Position numbers and translations under genes: made by a program. From Amycolatopsis taiwanensis DSM 45107 (GTDB taxonomy: Bacteria; Actinomycetota; Actinomycetes; Mycobacteriales; Pseudonocardiaceae), in the NCBI RefSeq assembly GCF_000519205.1, contig NZ_JAFB01000055.1, forward strand, positions 1 through 40,016: DNA of 40,016 nt. The letters run 5' to 3'. A model generated the notes under the pieces. It made no database searches. It was given only the letters and a program-made list of their open reading frames with translations, and was not told where the DNA came from. Shown here piece after piece: positions 1 through 7,769 of this stretch (positions within the stretch are counted from its first letter, which is position 1; every line of letters begins with the position of its first letter).

Positions 1-173
1 ACATGCGGGCGCAGGCGGTGACTCGCGGCGACGGCGTCGGTTCCGGTACTCACCTCGCCCACGACCTCGAACCGCGGGTCGGCGCCGAAAGCGCCGCGCA
101 GCCCGGACCGGTAGAGCGGATGGTCGTCGGCTATCAGCAGCCGCGTACGCGTGCGCTCGGAATGGCTGTCCAT
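1..173 (-). CDS. NarL/FixJ-type response regulator, N-terminal part (runs off left edge)
   Basis: Reading the minus strand from an ATG at 173 gives about 57 residues of a receiver domain before the window ends. The motif LLIADDHPLYRSGLR holds the acidic pair that binds Mg2+, followed by VVGEVSTGTDA and a HRLRPHV stretch. The phospho-acceptor Asp and the expected C-terminal LuxR-type HTH would lie outside the window. It resembles the complete regulator at 19157-19813, with the same DDHPLYR.GLR and RLRPR/H motifs, so the two are probably paralogues. Being at the edge of the polyketide cluster it may be a pathway regulator, but no partner kinase is visible on this side. Confident as a response-regulator N-terminus; target unknown. 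Confidence 0.85.
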   Translation of the reverse strand, partial: MDSHSERTRTRLLIADDHPLYRSGLRGAFGADPRFEVVGEVSTGTDAVAASHRLRPH

Positions 174-421
174 TGTCACGGCTCTCCGGAGAATAGGTCT
201 GGCGCCGAATTATTTCGGCGTTCTGCAAAAACGGAAAGTATTTGAAAACCGTCCCCTGTGCCCGTGGCAGTCCCGAATTTTGCGGCCTCCTTTCTCCTCT
301 TTCCGAGAGTACTCACGGAATCCGAGTCCGGATGCCGTCATTATCAAATCTTGATCGTCCGGGGATTGGGCGGTTATCATTCTCGGTGTCGTGCGCTGTG
401 GTGTCCGGCGAGACCGGGAGT

Positions 422-1375
422 TCAATCGGCGGCCGGTCGGCGCCGGGAAAGCAGGCCGAAAGCCGTTACCACCGTGACTCCGGCGAGGAGTGCGATGGCG
501 ACCGCGGAGGTGGCGGTTTCCGGACCAGTCGCCGCGAATGGCGACACGCCGTTGAAGGACTCGACCAGCACCACCGCGGTCAGGATCGCGTATCCCGCCG
601 TGGCGATCGCCACCAGCCCCAGGCGCGCCCGCTCCGGCCAGTTGGTGAGCCCTAGCAGCCAAGCCAGCGCGGGCAGCACCAGAATCCCGTGCATCGCGAC
701 CGCGTGTGCCGGCTTCAGCTTGCCCGTCGTGGTATAGGCCAATTGTGCCGAGCCGGTGCGTGCCTCGACTGCCCCGTGCGCGACCATCACGGCGCCGATG
801 CCTAGTGAGACCAGCAGGATCACGAAGCCGGCCCGCACCGCCAGCCGCGTCGACGGCGTGATCTCCCGGCTCCCGACGATCGTCGCACTCGCGAAACCCA
901 GCACCGTCAGGATGATCACGGCACCCCCGGCCGCCAGAGCCATCGCGACGACGGTGTCGAAGGGGGTCTCGAAGTTGAAGTGGGACGGCACGCCACGCCA
1001 GGCCTGCATGCTGACCAGCGTCGTCTCCACCACGCAGACCACGGTGAACACCGTCAACAGGACCGACCGCACGCGTGTGGAGATCTTCAGGAACGACGTC
1101 GTCCAGACCACGGTCGCCAGGGTCAGCCCGAACGACAGGCCGAAGGTGGCCGCCTTGCGCAGCGAGACCGGCCCGACCCAGGTGTGTCCGGTCACCAGCA
1201 GCACCGCGACATGAACCAGGCCCGAGGTGAACAGCAGGGCGCCGACCAGATACGCGGTCCGCTCGACAGGCCGGCCGTTGCGCCAGATCCGGGCCAGTGC
1301 GAAGCCCAGGGTCGCTGGGAGACTTCTGGTCCGCGGGGCAACGTCCGTCATGCCTTCAGTTTCCACGCCGAGCAT
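422..1375 (-). CDS. Multi-pass membrane protein of unknown function
   Basis: A protein of 317 residues with about eight hydrophobic segments spread over its whole length (for example AYLVGALLFTSGLVHVAVLL, GFVILLVSLGIGAVMVAH and VAIALLAGVTVVTAFGLL). It has no signal peptide cleavage pattern and no enzyme motif I recognise. An internal ATG at 1351 (MTDVAPRTR) is an equally possible start; neither start has a convincing ribosome-binding site. It is transcribed away from the SnoaL-headed operon beginning at 1590 and towards the response regulator at the left edge, with 248 bases between. Location in the membrane is clear; its role, and whether it belongs to the cluster, is not. Confidence 0.7.
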   Translation of the reverse strand: MLGVETEGMTDVAPRTRSLPATLGFALARIWRNGRPVERTAYLVGALLFTSGLVHVAVLLVTGHTWVGPVSLRKAATFGLSFGLTLATVVWTTSFLKISTRVRSVLLTVFTVVCVVETTLVSMQAWRGVPSHFNFETPFDTVVAMALAAGGAVIILTVLGFASATIVGSREITPSTRLAVRAGFVILLVSLGIGAVMVAHGAVEARTGSAQLAYTTTGKLKPAHAVAMHGILVLPALAWLLGLTNWPERARLGLVAIATAGYAILTAVVLVESFNGVSPFAATGPETATSAVAIALLAGVTVVTAFGLLSRRRPAAD

Positions 1376-1428
1376 GGTGTCGCCAAGGTGTCACGTGCCT
1401 ATCCTGCCCGGCGTTTCGAAGCGGGGTC

Positions 1429-1448
1429 CATACGCAAGCCTGCGTATG
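1429..1448. promoter_or_regulatory. Perfect inverted repeat, candidate operator in divergent promoter region
   Basis: CATACGCA-AGCC-TGCGTATG: two perfect 8-base arms around a 4-base centre, in the 214-base gap between the divergent genes at 1375 (minus) and 1590 (plus). The size and symmetry fit a dimeric HTH repressor such as a TetR-family protein. It lacks a T-run, so a terminator is unlikely. No cognate regulator gene is adjacent, so the operator reading is inference. Confidence 0.45.
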
Positions 1449-1589
1449 CGCGATACCGCTTACTGAGCGGCGCCGGTCGGCGTCCCAGCCCCGCGGGCTC
1501 AATCCCCGCCGGGGAGGACTGGCGACTCATGACCCGGGGACCTGGATGCGCCAGGGTTGGTAAGCGAACCCCATCGCATTGGAGGCAGG

Positions 1590-2030
1590 ATGTCCGTACA
1601 GGACAATATGGATTTGGTGCGGACGATCACCGAAAAGGGGATGAACAACGGTGACGTCAGCTTCATCGAGGACGTGTTCTCGCCGTATTATGTGGTGCAC
1701 GTGCGGGATCTGAAGCTGCCCACTGGCCCGGCGGCGTTCGCCCAGGCGGTCGCCTTCTGGCGTCAGTCCTTCCCGGACTTTCACTGCACTATCGAACACA
1801 TGATCGGCGAAGGTGAGTACGTCGCGCACCGGTTTACCACCACCGGCACGCATACCGGCCAGTTGGGCCCGATGCCACCGACCGGCCGTCAGTTCCAGGT
1901 CTCCGGTGTGGACATGCACCGAGTTGTCGACGGCAAGGTCATCGAGTCGTGGATCAGCGACGACATGCCGCGGATCCTCATGCAGATCGGCGCGCTGAAA
2001 CCGGCGGGCGGCCCGCCCGAGGACCACTGA
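1590..2030 (+). CDS. SnoaL-like polyketide cyclase/NTF2-fold protein
   Basis: A protein of 146 residues with the SnoaL/NTF2-like pattern: an N-terminal helix, FSPYYVVH, FWRQSFPDFHCTIEHMIGEGEYVAHRFTTTGTH and a C-terminal VDGKVIESW strand. Family members cyclise aromatic polyketides by aldol chemistry (SnoaL, AknH) or act as hydroxylases. The ATG at 1590 is chosen because GGAGG sits five bases upstream. It heads a seven-gene plus-strand operon and ends one base before the next start. It is clearly homologous to the protein at 27842-28318 (shared PDF/Y.., GTH.G, HRVVDGKV.ESW..DD.PR), so the cluster holds two versions, perhaps for successive ring closures. A later-ring cyclase is the likeliest role, but this fold is promiscuous and the exact step cannot be read from sequence. 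Confidence 0.85.
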   Translation: MSVQDNMDLVRTITEKGMNNGDVSFIEDVFSPYYVVHVRDLKLPTGPAAFAQAVAFWRQSFPDFHCTIEHMIGEGEYVAHRFTTTGTHTGQLGPMPPTGRQFQVSGVDMHRVVDGKVIESWISDDMPRILMQIGALKPAGGPPEDH

Positions 2031-2031
2031 G

Positions 2032-2937
2032 ATGGGGATGAAACGGCTCGGGTTCATCGGTCTCGGTGCGATGGGATCGGGGATGGCGAGCCGGCTCGCC
2101 GACGCCGGGTTCACGGTCTCCGTCTACAACCGCACCAAGGCGAAGGCGGAAGTGCTTGCGGCGGAAGGGATCATCGTGGCCGCGACACCCGCGGACGCGG
2201 CGAGGGAGGTGGACGTGCTGCTGGTCAGCCTGTCCACCGCCGAGGTCGTGGACGAGGTCGTGCTCGGCGACGGCGGCGCGCTGGCCGCGGCGCCCCCGGG
2301 TACGACCGTCGCGAACATGAGCACGGTCTCCCCGGATTCGGCACGTGCCTTCGCCGAGCGGGTCGCCACCGCGGGCCATCGCGCACTCGACGCCTGCGTG
2401 CTGGGCAACGCCAACCATGCGCGCGATGGTGAGCTGCGGTTCATGATCGGCGGCGACGCCGACGACGTAGCAGCGCTGCGGCCGGTGCTGGATGTGCTGG
2501 CCAAGGAAGTCGTGCATCTCGGCGGCCACGGCATGGGCGCCACCGCGAAGGTCGCGATGAACCTGCTGATGGGCGTCCAGATGCAGGCACTGGCCGAGGC
2601 GATCGTGTTCGGCGAGCGCGCCGGGCTCGACCGGCGCCAGCTGATCGGCATGATCGCCGCGAGCGGATACAGCTCGCCGGTGATGAAATTCAAGGCAGGA
2701 GTAATGGCCCGGCGCGCGTTCGAGCAGGCGGACTTCAAGCTCACGCTGATGCGTAAGGACCTGTTGCTCGCACTGCGCGACGCGGAACGTCTCGGCGTCG
2801 ACATGCCCGCGACCGCGGCCAGTTGCGAGGTGCTCACCGCGGCGCTGGACGCCGGTCTGGGCGAGGAGGACTGTGCCGCCGTGCTCACCGAGGTCGAACG
2901 CCGGGCGGACGGCCAGTGCGTGTCCAGCCAACGTTGA
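2032..2937 (+). CDS. NAD(P)-dependent beta-hydroxyacid dehydrogenase-like oxidoreductase
   Basis: A 301-residue protein of the 6-phosphogluconate/3-hydroxyisobutyrate dehydrogenase superfamily. The Rossmann signature GFIGLGAMGSGMASRLADAG is at residues 7-26, an NRTK cofactor-selecting segment suggests NADPH, and the catalytic lysine is K173 in GATAKVAMNLLMG. The second half is the all-helical dimerisation domain, and total length is normal. The family oxidises beta-hydroxyacids, but many relatives are imine reductases or reduce small aldehydes. The substrate-binding segment (VLGNANHARDGELRFM) departs from the usual SGGP/A..G.L pattern, so an ordinary hydroxyisobutyrate activity is doubtful. 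The start follows the preceding stop by one base, so translation is probably coupled. A tailoring redox step in the polyketide pathway is inference from position. Confidence 0.85.
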   Translation: MGMKRLGFIGLGAMGSGMASRLADAGFTVSVYNRTKAKAEVLAAEGIIVAATPADAAREVDVLLVSLSTAEVVDEVVLGDGGALAAAPPGTTVANMSTVSPDSARAFAERVATAGHRALDACVLGNANHARDGELRFMIGGDADDVAALRPVLDVLAKEVVHLGGHGMGATAKVAMNLLMGVQMQALAEAIVFGERAGLDRRQLIGMIAASGYSSPVMKFKAGVMARRAFEQADFKLTLMRKDLLLALRDAERLGVDMPATAASCEVLTAALDAGLGEEDCAAVLTEVERRADGQCVSSQR

Positions 2938-2950
2938 TTCAGGAGGACCG

Positions 2951-3469
2951 ATGTCCATTGAGAACACCCCGGCAGGCAGTGTCGCCACGGAGATGAAGGT
3001 GCTCGACGTCCCGTCGGGACAGGGGCGCGCGATCTGGCACATGGGCGCACTCATGGTGTTCAAGGCGACCAGTGCCGAGACGGGCAACCAGTTCTGGCTC
3101 GCCGAGCAGACCTCGAACCGGGGCTACGCCTCGCCGATCCACCTGCACACCCGTGAGGACGAGCTGTTTTACGTGCTCGACGGTGAGCTGAGCATCGAGA
3201 TCGACGGCGTGATGCACCACCCGAAGACCGGCGGCACCGTCTTCTCGCCTCGGGGCCTGCCGCACTCCTACAAGGTCGAGTCCGACACCGCCCGCTGGCT
3301 GGTGCTCGGCACGCCCGGCGGGTTCGACGGCTGGTTCTTCGACACCGGCAAGCCCGCCGAGCGGCTCGAGGTGCCTGCCTTCGACCCGGCCGACTTCCCC
3401 GACTTCGGCGACGTCATCGCCTCGGTGGAGGCCTATGGCGGCAAGGTTCTCGGCCCGCCGCGTGCCTGA
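2951..3469 (+). CDS. Cupin-domain protein, quercetin-dioxygenase-like
   Basis: A 172-residue single-domain cupin. Motif 1 reads PIHLHTREDELFYVLDGE (HxH, then a Glu one turn on), and motif 2 holds PRGLPHSY with the third His, so a mononuclear metal site of three His and one Glu is likely. The family includes quercetin 2,3-dioxygenases, isomerases and polyketide cyclases such as RemF. AGGAGG immediately upstream fixes the ATG at 2951. It stands between the dehydrogenase and the amidohydrolase in the left operon. A ring-oxygenation or cyclase role is plausible; the sequence does not decide between them. Confidence 0.85.
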   Translation: MSIENTPAGSVATEMKVLDVPSGQGRAIWHMGALMVFKATSAETGNQFWLAEQTSNRGYASPIHLHTREDELFYVLDGELSIEIDGVMHHPKTGGTVFSPRGLPHSYKVESDTARWLVLGTPGGFDGWFFDTGKPAERLEVPAFDPADFPDFGDVIASVEAYGGKVLGPPRA

Positions 3470-3521
3470 CCATTCGCACGACGAGGTGGTTTTCAAAGCG
3501 GCGGAGTCTCTAGGAGCCATG

Positions 3522-4460
3522 ATGATAATCGATGTGCACGGGCACGTGACGTCACCGGAACTGTTCAAGCGGTTCCCGATGCCACCGAGCCTGGCCGACA
3601 TCGACGGGGTGATCGAGCAGAAGCTCGCGGTCGGGATCGGCATGACGATCGTCGGCAGTCCGGTCGGCGCCGGCACGATGGTTCCGGTCGCGGGCCTGGA
3701 CAACTATGCGCAGCCGGCCGACCAGCTGGCGTCGTTCCACGAGTGGCTCGGCGAGACCGTCCGGTCCCATCCGGACAATTTCCGTGGGTACGTCTACGTG
3801 AACCCGTTCTCGGACGACGAATCCCTCGCCGCGGCGGCGAAGTTGCTGGCCCAGCCCGAGTTCGCCGGGCTGATCGTGAACACGAGTGTGCGTGGTGAGT
3901 ATCTTTCCTCACCACGCGCGGAATCGTTTTTCGCGATGGCTCACGAGACCGGCGCACCGGTGCTGCTGCACCCGCCTGCCGAGCCGGTGGGCGCGGCGGC
4001 CATGAACGGCCATCTCGGTCTGATCGAGCACGTGACCCGGCCGTGCGACATCACCGCCGGGGTCGCGTCGATCCTGTTCGCCGGGTGGTTGCGCAGGTTC
4101 CCCGGGCTGAAGCTGATCGCGCCCAACGCGGGTGGTGCGCTGGCTCTGCTGGCCGAGAAGCTGAACCTGGCGCAACAGCGGGCCAGACCGGGCGGGCCGC
4201 CGGTCACCGACGAGGAGCCGGTCAGCGAGCAGCTTTCGCTGATCTATGTGGACACCGCGACTCCCAGCGCGGTCGCGCTGAAGGCGGCGGCCACCGTGTT
4301 CGGCCCGGAACGGATGCTGTTCGGTACCGATTCCCCGCCACTGACCGCACCGCTGCGCACCGGTCTCGACCTGGTGGAAGGACTCGGCCTGACGCCGCAG
4401 CAGCGAGAGCTCGTCCATTCCGGCACGGCGCGGGCCCTGTTCGACCTGGGGGAGGCATGA
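3522..4460 (+). CDS. Amidohydrolase-2 family protein, ACMSD-like (possible decarboxylase)
   Basis: A 312-residue TIM-barrel metal-dependent hydrolase/decarboxylase (Amidohydro_2). Metal ligands are visible: H6 and H8 in DVHGH, H150 in VLLHPP and D270 in LFGTDSP. Relatives (aminocarboxymuconate-semialdehyde, gamma-resorcylate and isoorotate decarboxylases) remove aromatic or vinylogous carboxylates without oxygen. Here the His of the family's HGGG loop, the acid/base in ACMSD, appears to be replaced: the segment reads LIAPNAGGAL with N202 at that place. Either the reaction differs or another residue takes over. The ATG at 3522 gives better spacing to TAGGAG than the one at 3519. The gene overlaps the next by ATGA. 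Decarboxylation of a terminal polyketide carboxylate would be a sensible job, but that is inference. Confidence 0.8.
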   Translation: MIIDVHGHVTSPELFKRFPMPPSLADIDGVIEQKLAVGIGMTIVGSPVGAGTMVPVAGLDNYAQPADQLASFHEWLGETVRSHPDNFRGYVYVNPFSDDESLAAAAKLLAQPEFAGLIVNTSVRGEYLSSPRAESFFAMAHETGAPVLLHPPAEPVGAAAMNGHLGLIEHVTRPCDITAGVASILFAGWLRRFPGLKLIAPNAGGALALLAEKLNLAQQRARPGGPPVTDEEPVSEQLSLIYVDTATPSAVALKAAATVFGPERMLFGTDSPPLTAPLRTGLDLVEGLGLTPQQRELVHSGTARALFDLGEA

Positions 4461-5218
4461 CTATCTACAAGGGACTCAAGGTGCTGGTCGCCGGCGGCTA
4501 CGGCGGTATCGGCACCGCCATCGTCGAGCAGCTTGTGGCCGGTGGCGCCGCGGTGGCGATCGCGGGACGGTCCGGGGACAAGGCTGTCGCGCTGGCCGAG
4601 AAGCTGACCACCGGTGACGCTCCGGTGATCGGCACAGAGCTCGACATCACGTCCGGCCCGTCGATCCGCCGCGTCGTCACTCAGGCGGCTGCCGAACTGT
4701 CCGGTTTGGACACTTTGATCAACTGTGCCGGAAAGCTGGAGACCATACCGGCCGAGAAGTTTCCGGAGCAAGTCTTCCGCGACATCGTCGAAGCAAACCT
4801 GACCGGCGCTTTCCTGCTGTCCCAGGAAGTCGGCAAGTTGCTCATCGACACGGGCCGGCCGGGCCGCATCGTGCACCTGTCCTCGGTACGTGGCGCGGCG
4901 GGTGGGCGCCGCGGGTTCAGCGCCTACGGCGCCAGCAAGGCCGGGCTGGATCTGCTGGTCAAGCAACTGGCGACGGAATGGGGCAGGCACGGCATCACGG
5001 TCAACGCGGTCGCGCCCGGATTCGTGCGCACCGAGCTGGTCGCGCAGAGCGCTGAAGACGAAGGCTTCCTGAACATGCTCCGGCGGCGCATCCCGCTCGG
5101 CCGCCTCGCCGAGCCGGAGGAAGTCGCGAGCGCGGTGCTCTACCTTGTCTCGCCGCCTGCCCGGTTCGTCACCGGGCAGGTCATCTACGTCGACGGTGGG
5201 GTCACCGCCAGCCAGTGA
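4457..5218 (+). CDS. Short-chain dehydrogenase/reductase (FabG-like)
   Basis: A 253-residue classical SDR. The cofactor loop is GGYGGIG (residues 13-19; the usual first Thr is replaced by Gly), followed by NCAG at 89-92, catalytic S143, Y157 and K161 in YGASK, and the C-terminal VTGQVIYVDGG typical of FabG/gluconate-5-dehydrogenase relatives. GR after the second strand (AGRSG) favours NADPH. The ATG overlaps the amidohydrolase stop (ATGA) and GGAGG precedes it. It lies outside the minimal-PKS operon and looks more like a post-PKS reductase than an actIII-type C9 ketoreductase, though that difference cannot be proved here. Confidence 0.85.
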   Translation: MTIYKGLKVLVAGGYGGIGTAIVEQLVAGGAAVAIAGRSGDKAVALAEKLTTGDAPVIGTELDITSGPSIRRVVTQAAAELSGLDTLINCAGKLETIPAEKFPEQVFRDIVEANLTGAFLLSQEVGKLLIDTGRPGRIVHLSSVRGAAGGRRGFSAYGASKAGLDLLVKQLATEWGRHGITVNAVAPGFVRTELVAQSAEDEGFLNMLRRRIPLGRLAEPEEVASAVLYLVSPPARFVTGQVIYVDGGVTASQ

Positions 5219-5259
5219 GCGGTGGCTGCCCCGCCCCGAACACAGTGAGGAGAAACGAA

Positions 5260-5643
5260 ATGTCGATGTGGCACGGACTGCAGTACCCGTTGAAACCGGG
5301 CAGCGAAGAGGCCGTCAAGGAACTCTTCCGCAAGAGCGGGCGGCCGCGGTTCGACGTAACCGACAGCGACGGCAAGGTGGTCGGCCGGCTGCTGGGCACG
5401 ATGGTCTTCGTCGGCAAGGAGATCGCCGTGCGGATCATCGAGGTAGAGGGCCCGCTCCCGCTCGTCGCAGCGCATATGAGCAGGCAGCCGGAGGTCAGGG
5501 AGTTCGAGCGGGAGCTGGAGCAGTACCTCGCCGCCCCGCGCGACATGATCACCCCGGACGGCGCCCGCGCGTTCTTCCGGGAGGCGGCGCTGGAGAACGT
5601 CCTCGCGCGCCGCCACGACCAGCCCCTGAAACCGGTCGGCTGA
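5260..5643 (+). CDS. SchA/CurD-like domain protein (WhiE ORFI C-terminal type)
   Basis: A 127-residue protein matching what I recall of the SchA/CurD-like domain of spore-pigment clusters: LKPGSEEAVKELF, a DGKVVGRLLGTMVFVGKEIAVRIIEVEG core, SRQPEVREFERELEQYL, and a D.ITPDGARAFFREAAL end. In WhiE ORFI, SchA and CurD this domain follows an ABM-like half in one chain. Here it is a separate gene, and the ABM-like half appears to be the gene at 11153-11524. The molecular role of the domain is unknown; it is tied to aromatic polyketides of the spore-pigment and pentangular kind. AGGAGA sits upstream of the ATG at 5260. The gene is in the left operon before the LLM oxidoreductase. Confidence 0.75.
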   Translation: MSMWHGLQYPLKPGSEEAVKELFRKSGRPRFDVTDSDGKVVGRLLGTMVFVGKEIAVRIIEVEGPLPLVAAHMSRQPEVREFERELEQYLAAPRDMITPDGARAFFREAALENVLARRHDQPLKPVG

Positions 5644-5665
5644 CCGCGCGACCAAGGAGGCATGC

Positions 5666-6538
5666 GTGGACATCGGAATCGGCCTGCCGAACACCGTGGC
5701 GGGCACCAGCGGGAGCGAGCTGCTGGACTGGGCGAGGGAGGGGGAGCGGGCCGGTTTCTCCACGCTCGCGACCCTCGATCGCCTGGTCTATGACAACTAC
5801 GAGTGCCTGACCACCCTGGCGGCGGCTGCCGCGGTCACTGAACGGATCCGGCTGACCACCGCGATCATGATCGCACCGGTGCGCGCGGACACGGCCGTGA
5901 TGGCCAAGCAGGCGGCGACCGTGGACCGGCTGTCCGGTGGACGGCTGGTCCTCGGCCTCGCCGTGGGCGCACGGCCCGATGACTTCACCGCCAACGGGAC
6001 CGAGCACGCGGGCCGGGGCAGCCGGATGGACCGGCAGCTGGCCGAGTTCGGCGAGATCTGGTCAGGACAGCGACGGGGCTTCGCCGGGGGTATCGGGCCG
6101 GCGCCCGTCCGCGAGGGCGGGCCCGAACTGCTGCTCGGCGGTCACTCTCCGGCCGCGGTCAAGCGTGCTGCCAAGCGGGGAGACGGCTGGATCGCGGGCA
6201 GCGGCGGACCAGAGATGTTCCGTCACGGCGCCGAAGGGGTGCGTGCCGCTTGGAAGGCCGCGGGCCGGAAGGGCCAGCCACGGCTCGTGGCCCTGTCCTA
6301 CTATGCCCTTGGCGAGCAGGCCGAACAGCTCGCGGACTCCTACCTCAACCAGTACTACGGTTTTGCCCCGCCTTACGCGCAGCTCGTGCGGCGCAATACC
6401 GGCGCCGGTGCTTCGGCGGTCGCGGCCGCGATCGACGCGTTCGACGCGGCCGGGTGCGACGAGCTGATCCTCGTTCCCTGTTCCGCCGATCTGGACCAGC
6501 TCAAGCTCCTCACCGCACTGGTCCAATGCCGCTCTTGA
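5666..6538 (+). CDS. LLM-class (luciferase-like) flavin oxidoreductase, probably F420-dependent
   Basis: A 290-residue luciferase-like monooxygenase fold protein: N-terminal IGIGLPNT, ERAGFSTLATLDR, RIRLTTAIMIAPVR and LSGGRLVLGLAVGARPDDF are typical. Family members use FMNH2 or, commonly in actinobacteria, coenzyme F420 for hydride transfer. A GTG start at 5666 is chosen because AAGGAGG lies five bases upstream and the nearby ATG at 5662 is out of frame. It is the last gene of the left operon; a fragment of an IS3 element follows within about 60 bases. A second LLM gene is at 28495-29313. A tailoring reduction or oxygenation is likely; substrate unknown. Confidence 0.85.
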   Translation: MDIGIGLPNTVAGTSGSELLDWAREGERAGFSTLATLDRLVYDNYECLTTLAAAAAVTERIRLTTAIMIAPVRADTAVMAKQAATVDRLSGGRLVLGLAVGARPDDFTANGTEHAGRGSRMDRQLAEFGEIWSGQRRGFAGGIGPAPVREGGPELLLGGHSPAAVKRAAKRGDGWIAGSGGPEMFRHGAEGVRAAWKAAGRKGQPRLVALSYYALGEQAEQLADSYLNQYYGFAPPYAQLVRRNTGAGASAVAAAIDAFDAAGCDELILVPCSADLDQLKLLTALVQCRS

Positions 6539-6600
6539 CGAGGGATCAGAACGGGGGCTCCTGGGCATCAGTGCGTCGATCTGAGGCGCCGGACGGTTCT

Positions 6601-6767
6601 CGCGAGAATCACCCATTCGATGAGCCAGAACTGTCAGTTCCGGAACGTGCTCTGTTGAAGGAATTGGAGCGCCACGTTCGGGAGATAGAGCTTGGGAGCG
6701 AGTTTCTGGGAAAAACGGCGACCTTCTTCGCAAAGAGATTCCGGTGACCGCGAAATACGCATTCATC
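6601..6767 (+). pseudogene. IS3-family relic: end of OrfA and first codons of OrfB
   Basis: In one frame about 45 residues ending at a stop at 6747 read PELSVPERALLKELERHVREIELGSEFLGKTATFFAKRFR (positions 6622-6744), the leucine-zipper end of an IS3 OrfA (family pattern: ELxxLRRENxxLRxExEFLKKAAAFFA). Overlapping it in another frame, GTG at 6745 opens VTAKYAFI, the canonical start of IS3 OrfB, but a stop follows after five foreign residues at about 6767. So both the 5' part of OrfA and nearly all of OrfB are missing. It lies just after the LLM gene and is evidence of past insertion and deletion between the left operon and the core. Confidence 0.7.
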
Positions 6768-6928
6768 TCGTGCTACGTGGGCTGAGCGACTCCTGACCTT
6801 TCCTGCCTGCTGTACAAACCGCACCTCTTCCGCACTCGAACGGCATCGCCGAACTGGATTCTCCAAAATCATCGGTGATACAATTTTCGAGCACCCCCCT
6901 TCTGTTCTCAGAAGATTGGAGCACAACT

Positions 6929-7738
6929 ATGGCCAGGTACGATTGGGACGTCAACAACTCTGGAATCACCCGGCTGAAAGCGGCTGTCGACGCGCAACGG
7001 AAAGACGTGGTAAGTCACGAACTGTACAAGCGACTGAACACGAAGGACGCCGTCGTCACTTTCCTGGAGCATCACGTTTTCGCCGTATGGGATTTCATGT
7101 CGTTACTGAAGACCCTGCAGCAGAAGCTCACCTGCGTCAGCGTGCCCTGGATCCCGTCCGGGTCCACGACGAGCAGGCGGTTGATCAACGACATCGTGCT
7201 CGTCGAGGAGAGCGATGAACTCGGCAGTGGTTTCATCAGCCACTTCGAGCTATACCTCGACGGAATGCGGCAGGCAGGTGCCAGCACGGCAGCCGTGGAC
7301 ACCTTCATCGAGGCGTTGCGGGCCGGAACGCCGGTGCCGGCCGCATTGAAGGAAGCCAAGGTTCCCGCACCGTCGGCCGAGTTCGTGACGGCAACCTGGG
7401 GGTTCATCGAGAACGCACCGGTGCACTGCCAGGCCGCAGCGTTCGCATTCGGCCGAGAGGACCTGATCCCGGACATGTTCGACCAGGTCGCCGCGCTGAA
7501 CGCGGAACTCGGCGGACTATCCACGTTCGTCGACTATCTGCGCCGGCACATCCAGGTCGACGCCGAGGAACACACCCCGATGGCCATGCAGATGCTCGTC
7601 GACCTGTGCGGCGACGACAAGACCGCATGGCAGGAATGTGAGCAGACAGTCACGACCGCCCTGACCGCACGCCGCAAATTCTGGGACGGCATCCTTGCGG
7701 AAATGCCCGCCGGACGTCGTAGGCACGACACCGCGTAA
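6929..7738 (+). CDS. DUF3050 family protein, candidate heme-oxygenase-like metal oxidase
   Basis: A mostly helical protein of 269 residues resembling the DUF3050 family, which I recall as having a heme-oxygenase/TenA-like fold. Polar residues at metal-site-like positions can be seen: E47 with H48/H49 in FLEHHVF, E93/E94 and H105 in VEESDELGSGFISHFE, E177 in FGREDL, and H207, D211 and H215 in RRHIQVDAEEH. That order (E ... E-x10-H ... E ... HxxxDxxxH) is close to the ligand set of heme-oxygenase-like diiron oxidases/oxygenases such as SznF and UndA. The assignment of metal chemistry is inference. The ATG at 6929 fits the preserved N-terminus. The gene stands alone between IS remains; a hairpin overlapping its stop probably ends transcription. 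Confidence 0.75.
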   Translation: MARYDWDVNNSGITRLKAAVDAQRKDVVSHELYKRLNTKDAVVTFLEHHVFAVWDFMSLLKTLQQKLTCVSVPWIPSGSTTSRRLINDIVLVEESDELGSGFISHFELYLDGMRQAGASTAAVDTFIEALRAGTPVPAALKEAKVPAPSAEFVTATWGFIENAPVHCQAAAFAFGREDLIPDMFDQVAALNAELGGLSTFVDYLRRHIQVDAEEHTPMAMQMLVDLCGDDKTAWQECEQTVTTALTARRKFWDGILAEMPAGRRRHDTA

Positions 7739-7769
7739 CCATCGCCCCGCGCCGCGGTTACGCGGTGTC
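7727..7769 (+). terminator. Hairpin terminator after the DUF3050 gene
   Basis: A perfect 14-base stem, GACACCGCGTAACC (7727-7740) pairing with GGTTACGCGGTGTC (7756-7769), with a 15-base loop. The left arm overlaps the TAA stop codon. There is no T-run, as is common in high-GC actinobacteria. Confidence 0.6.

Noticed and set aside
1978..3087. Minus-strand frame of 369 codons
   Set aside because: Antisense to the dehydrogenase and cupin genes, rich in His/Arg/Gly and without any family motif.
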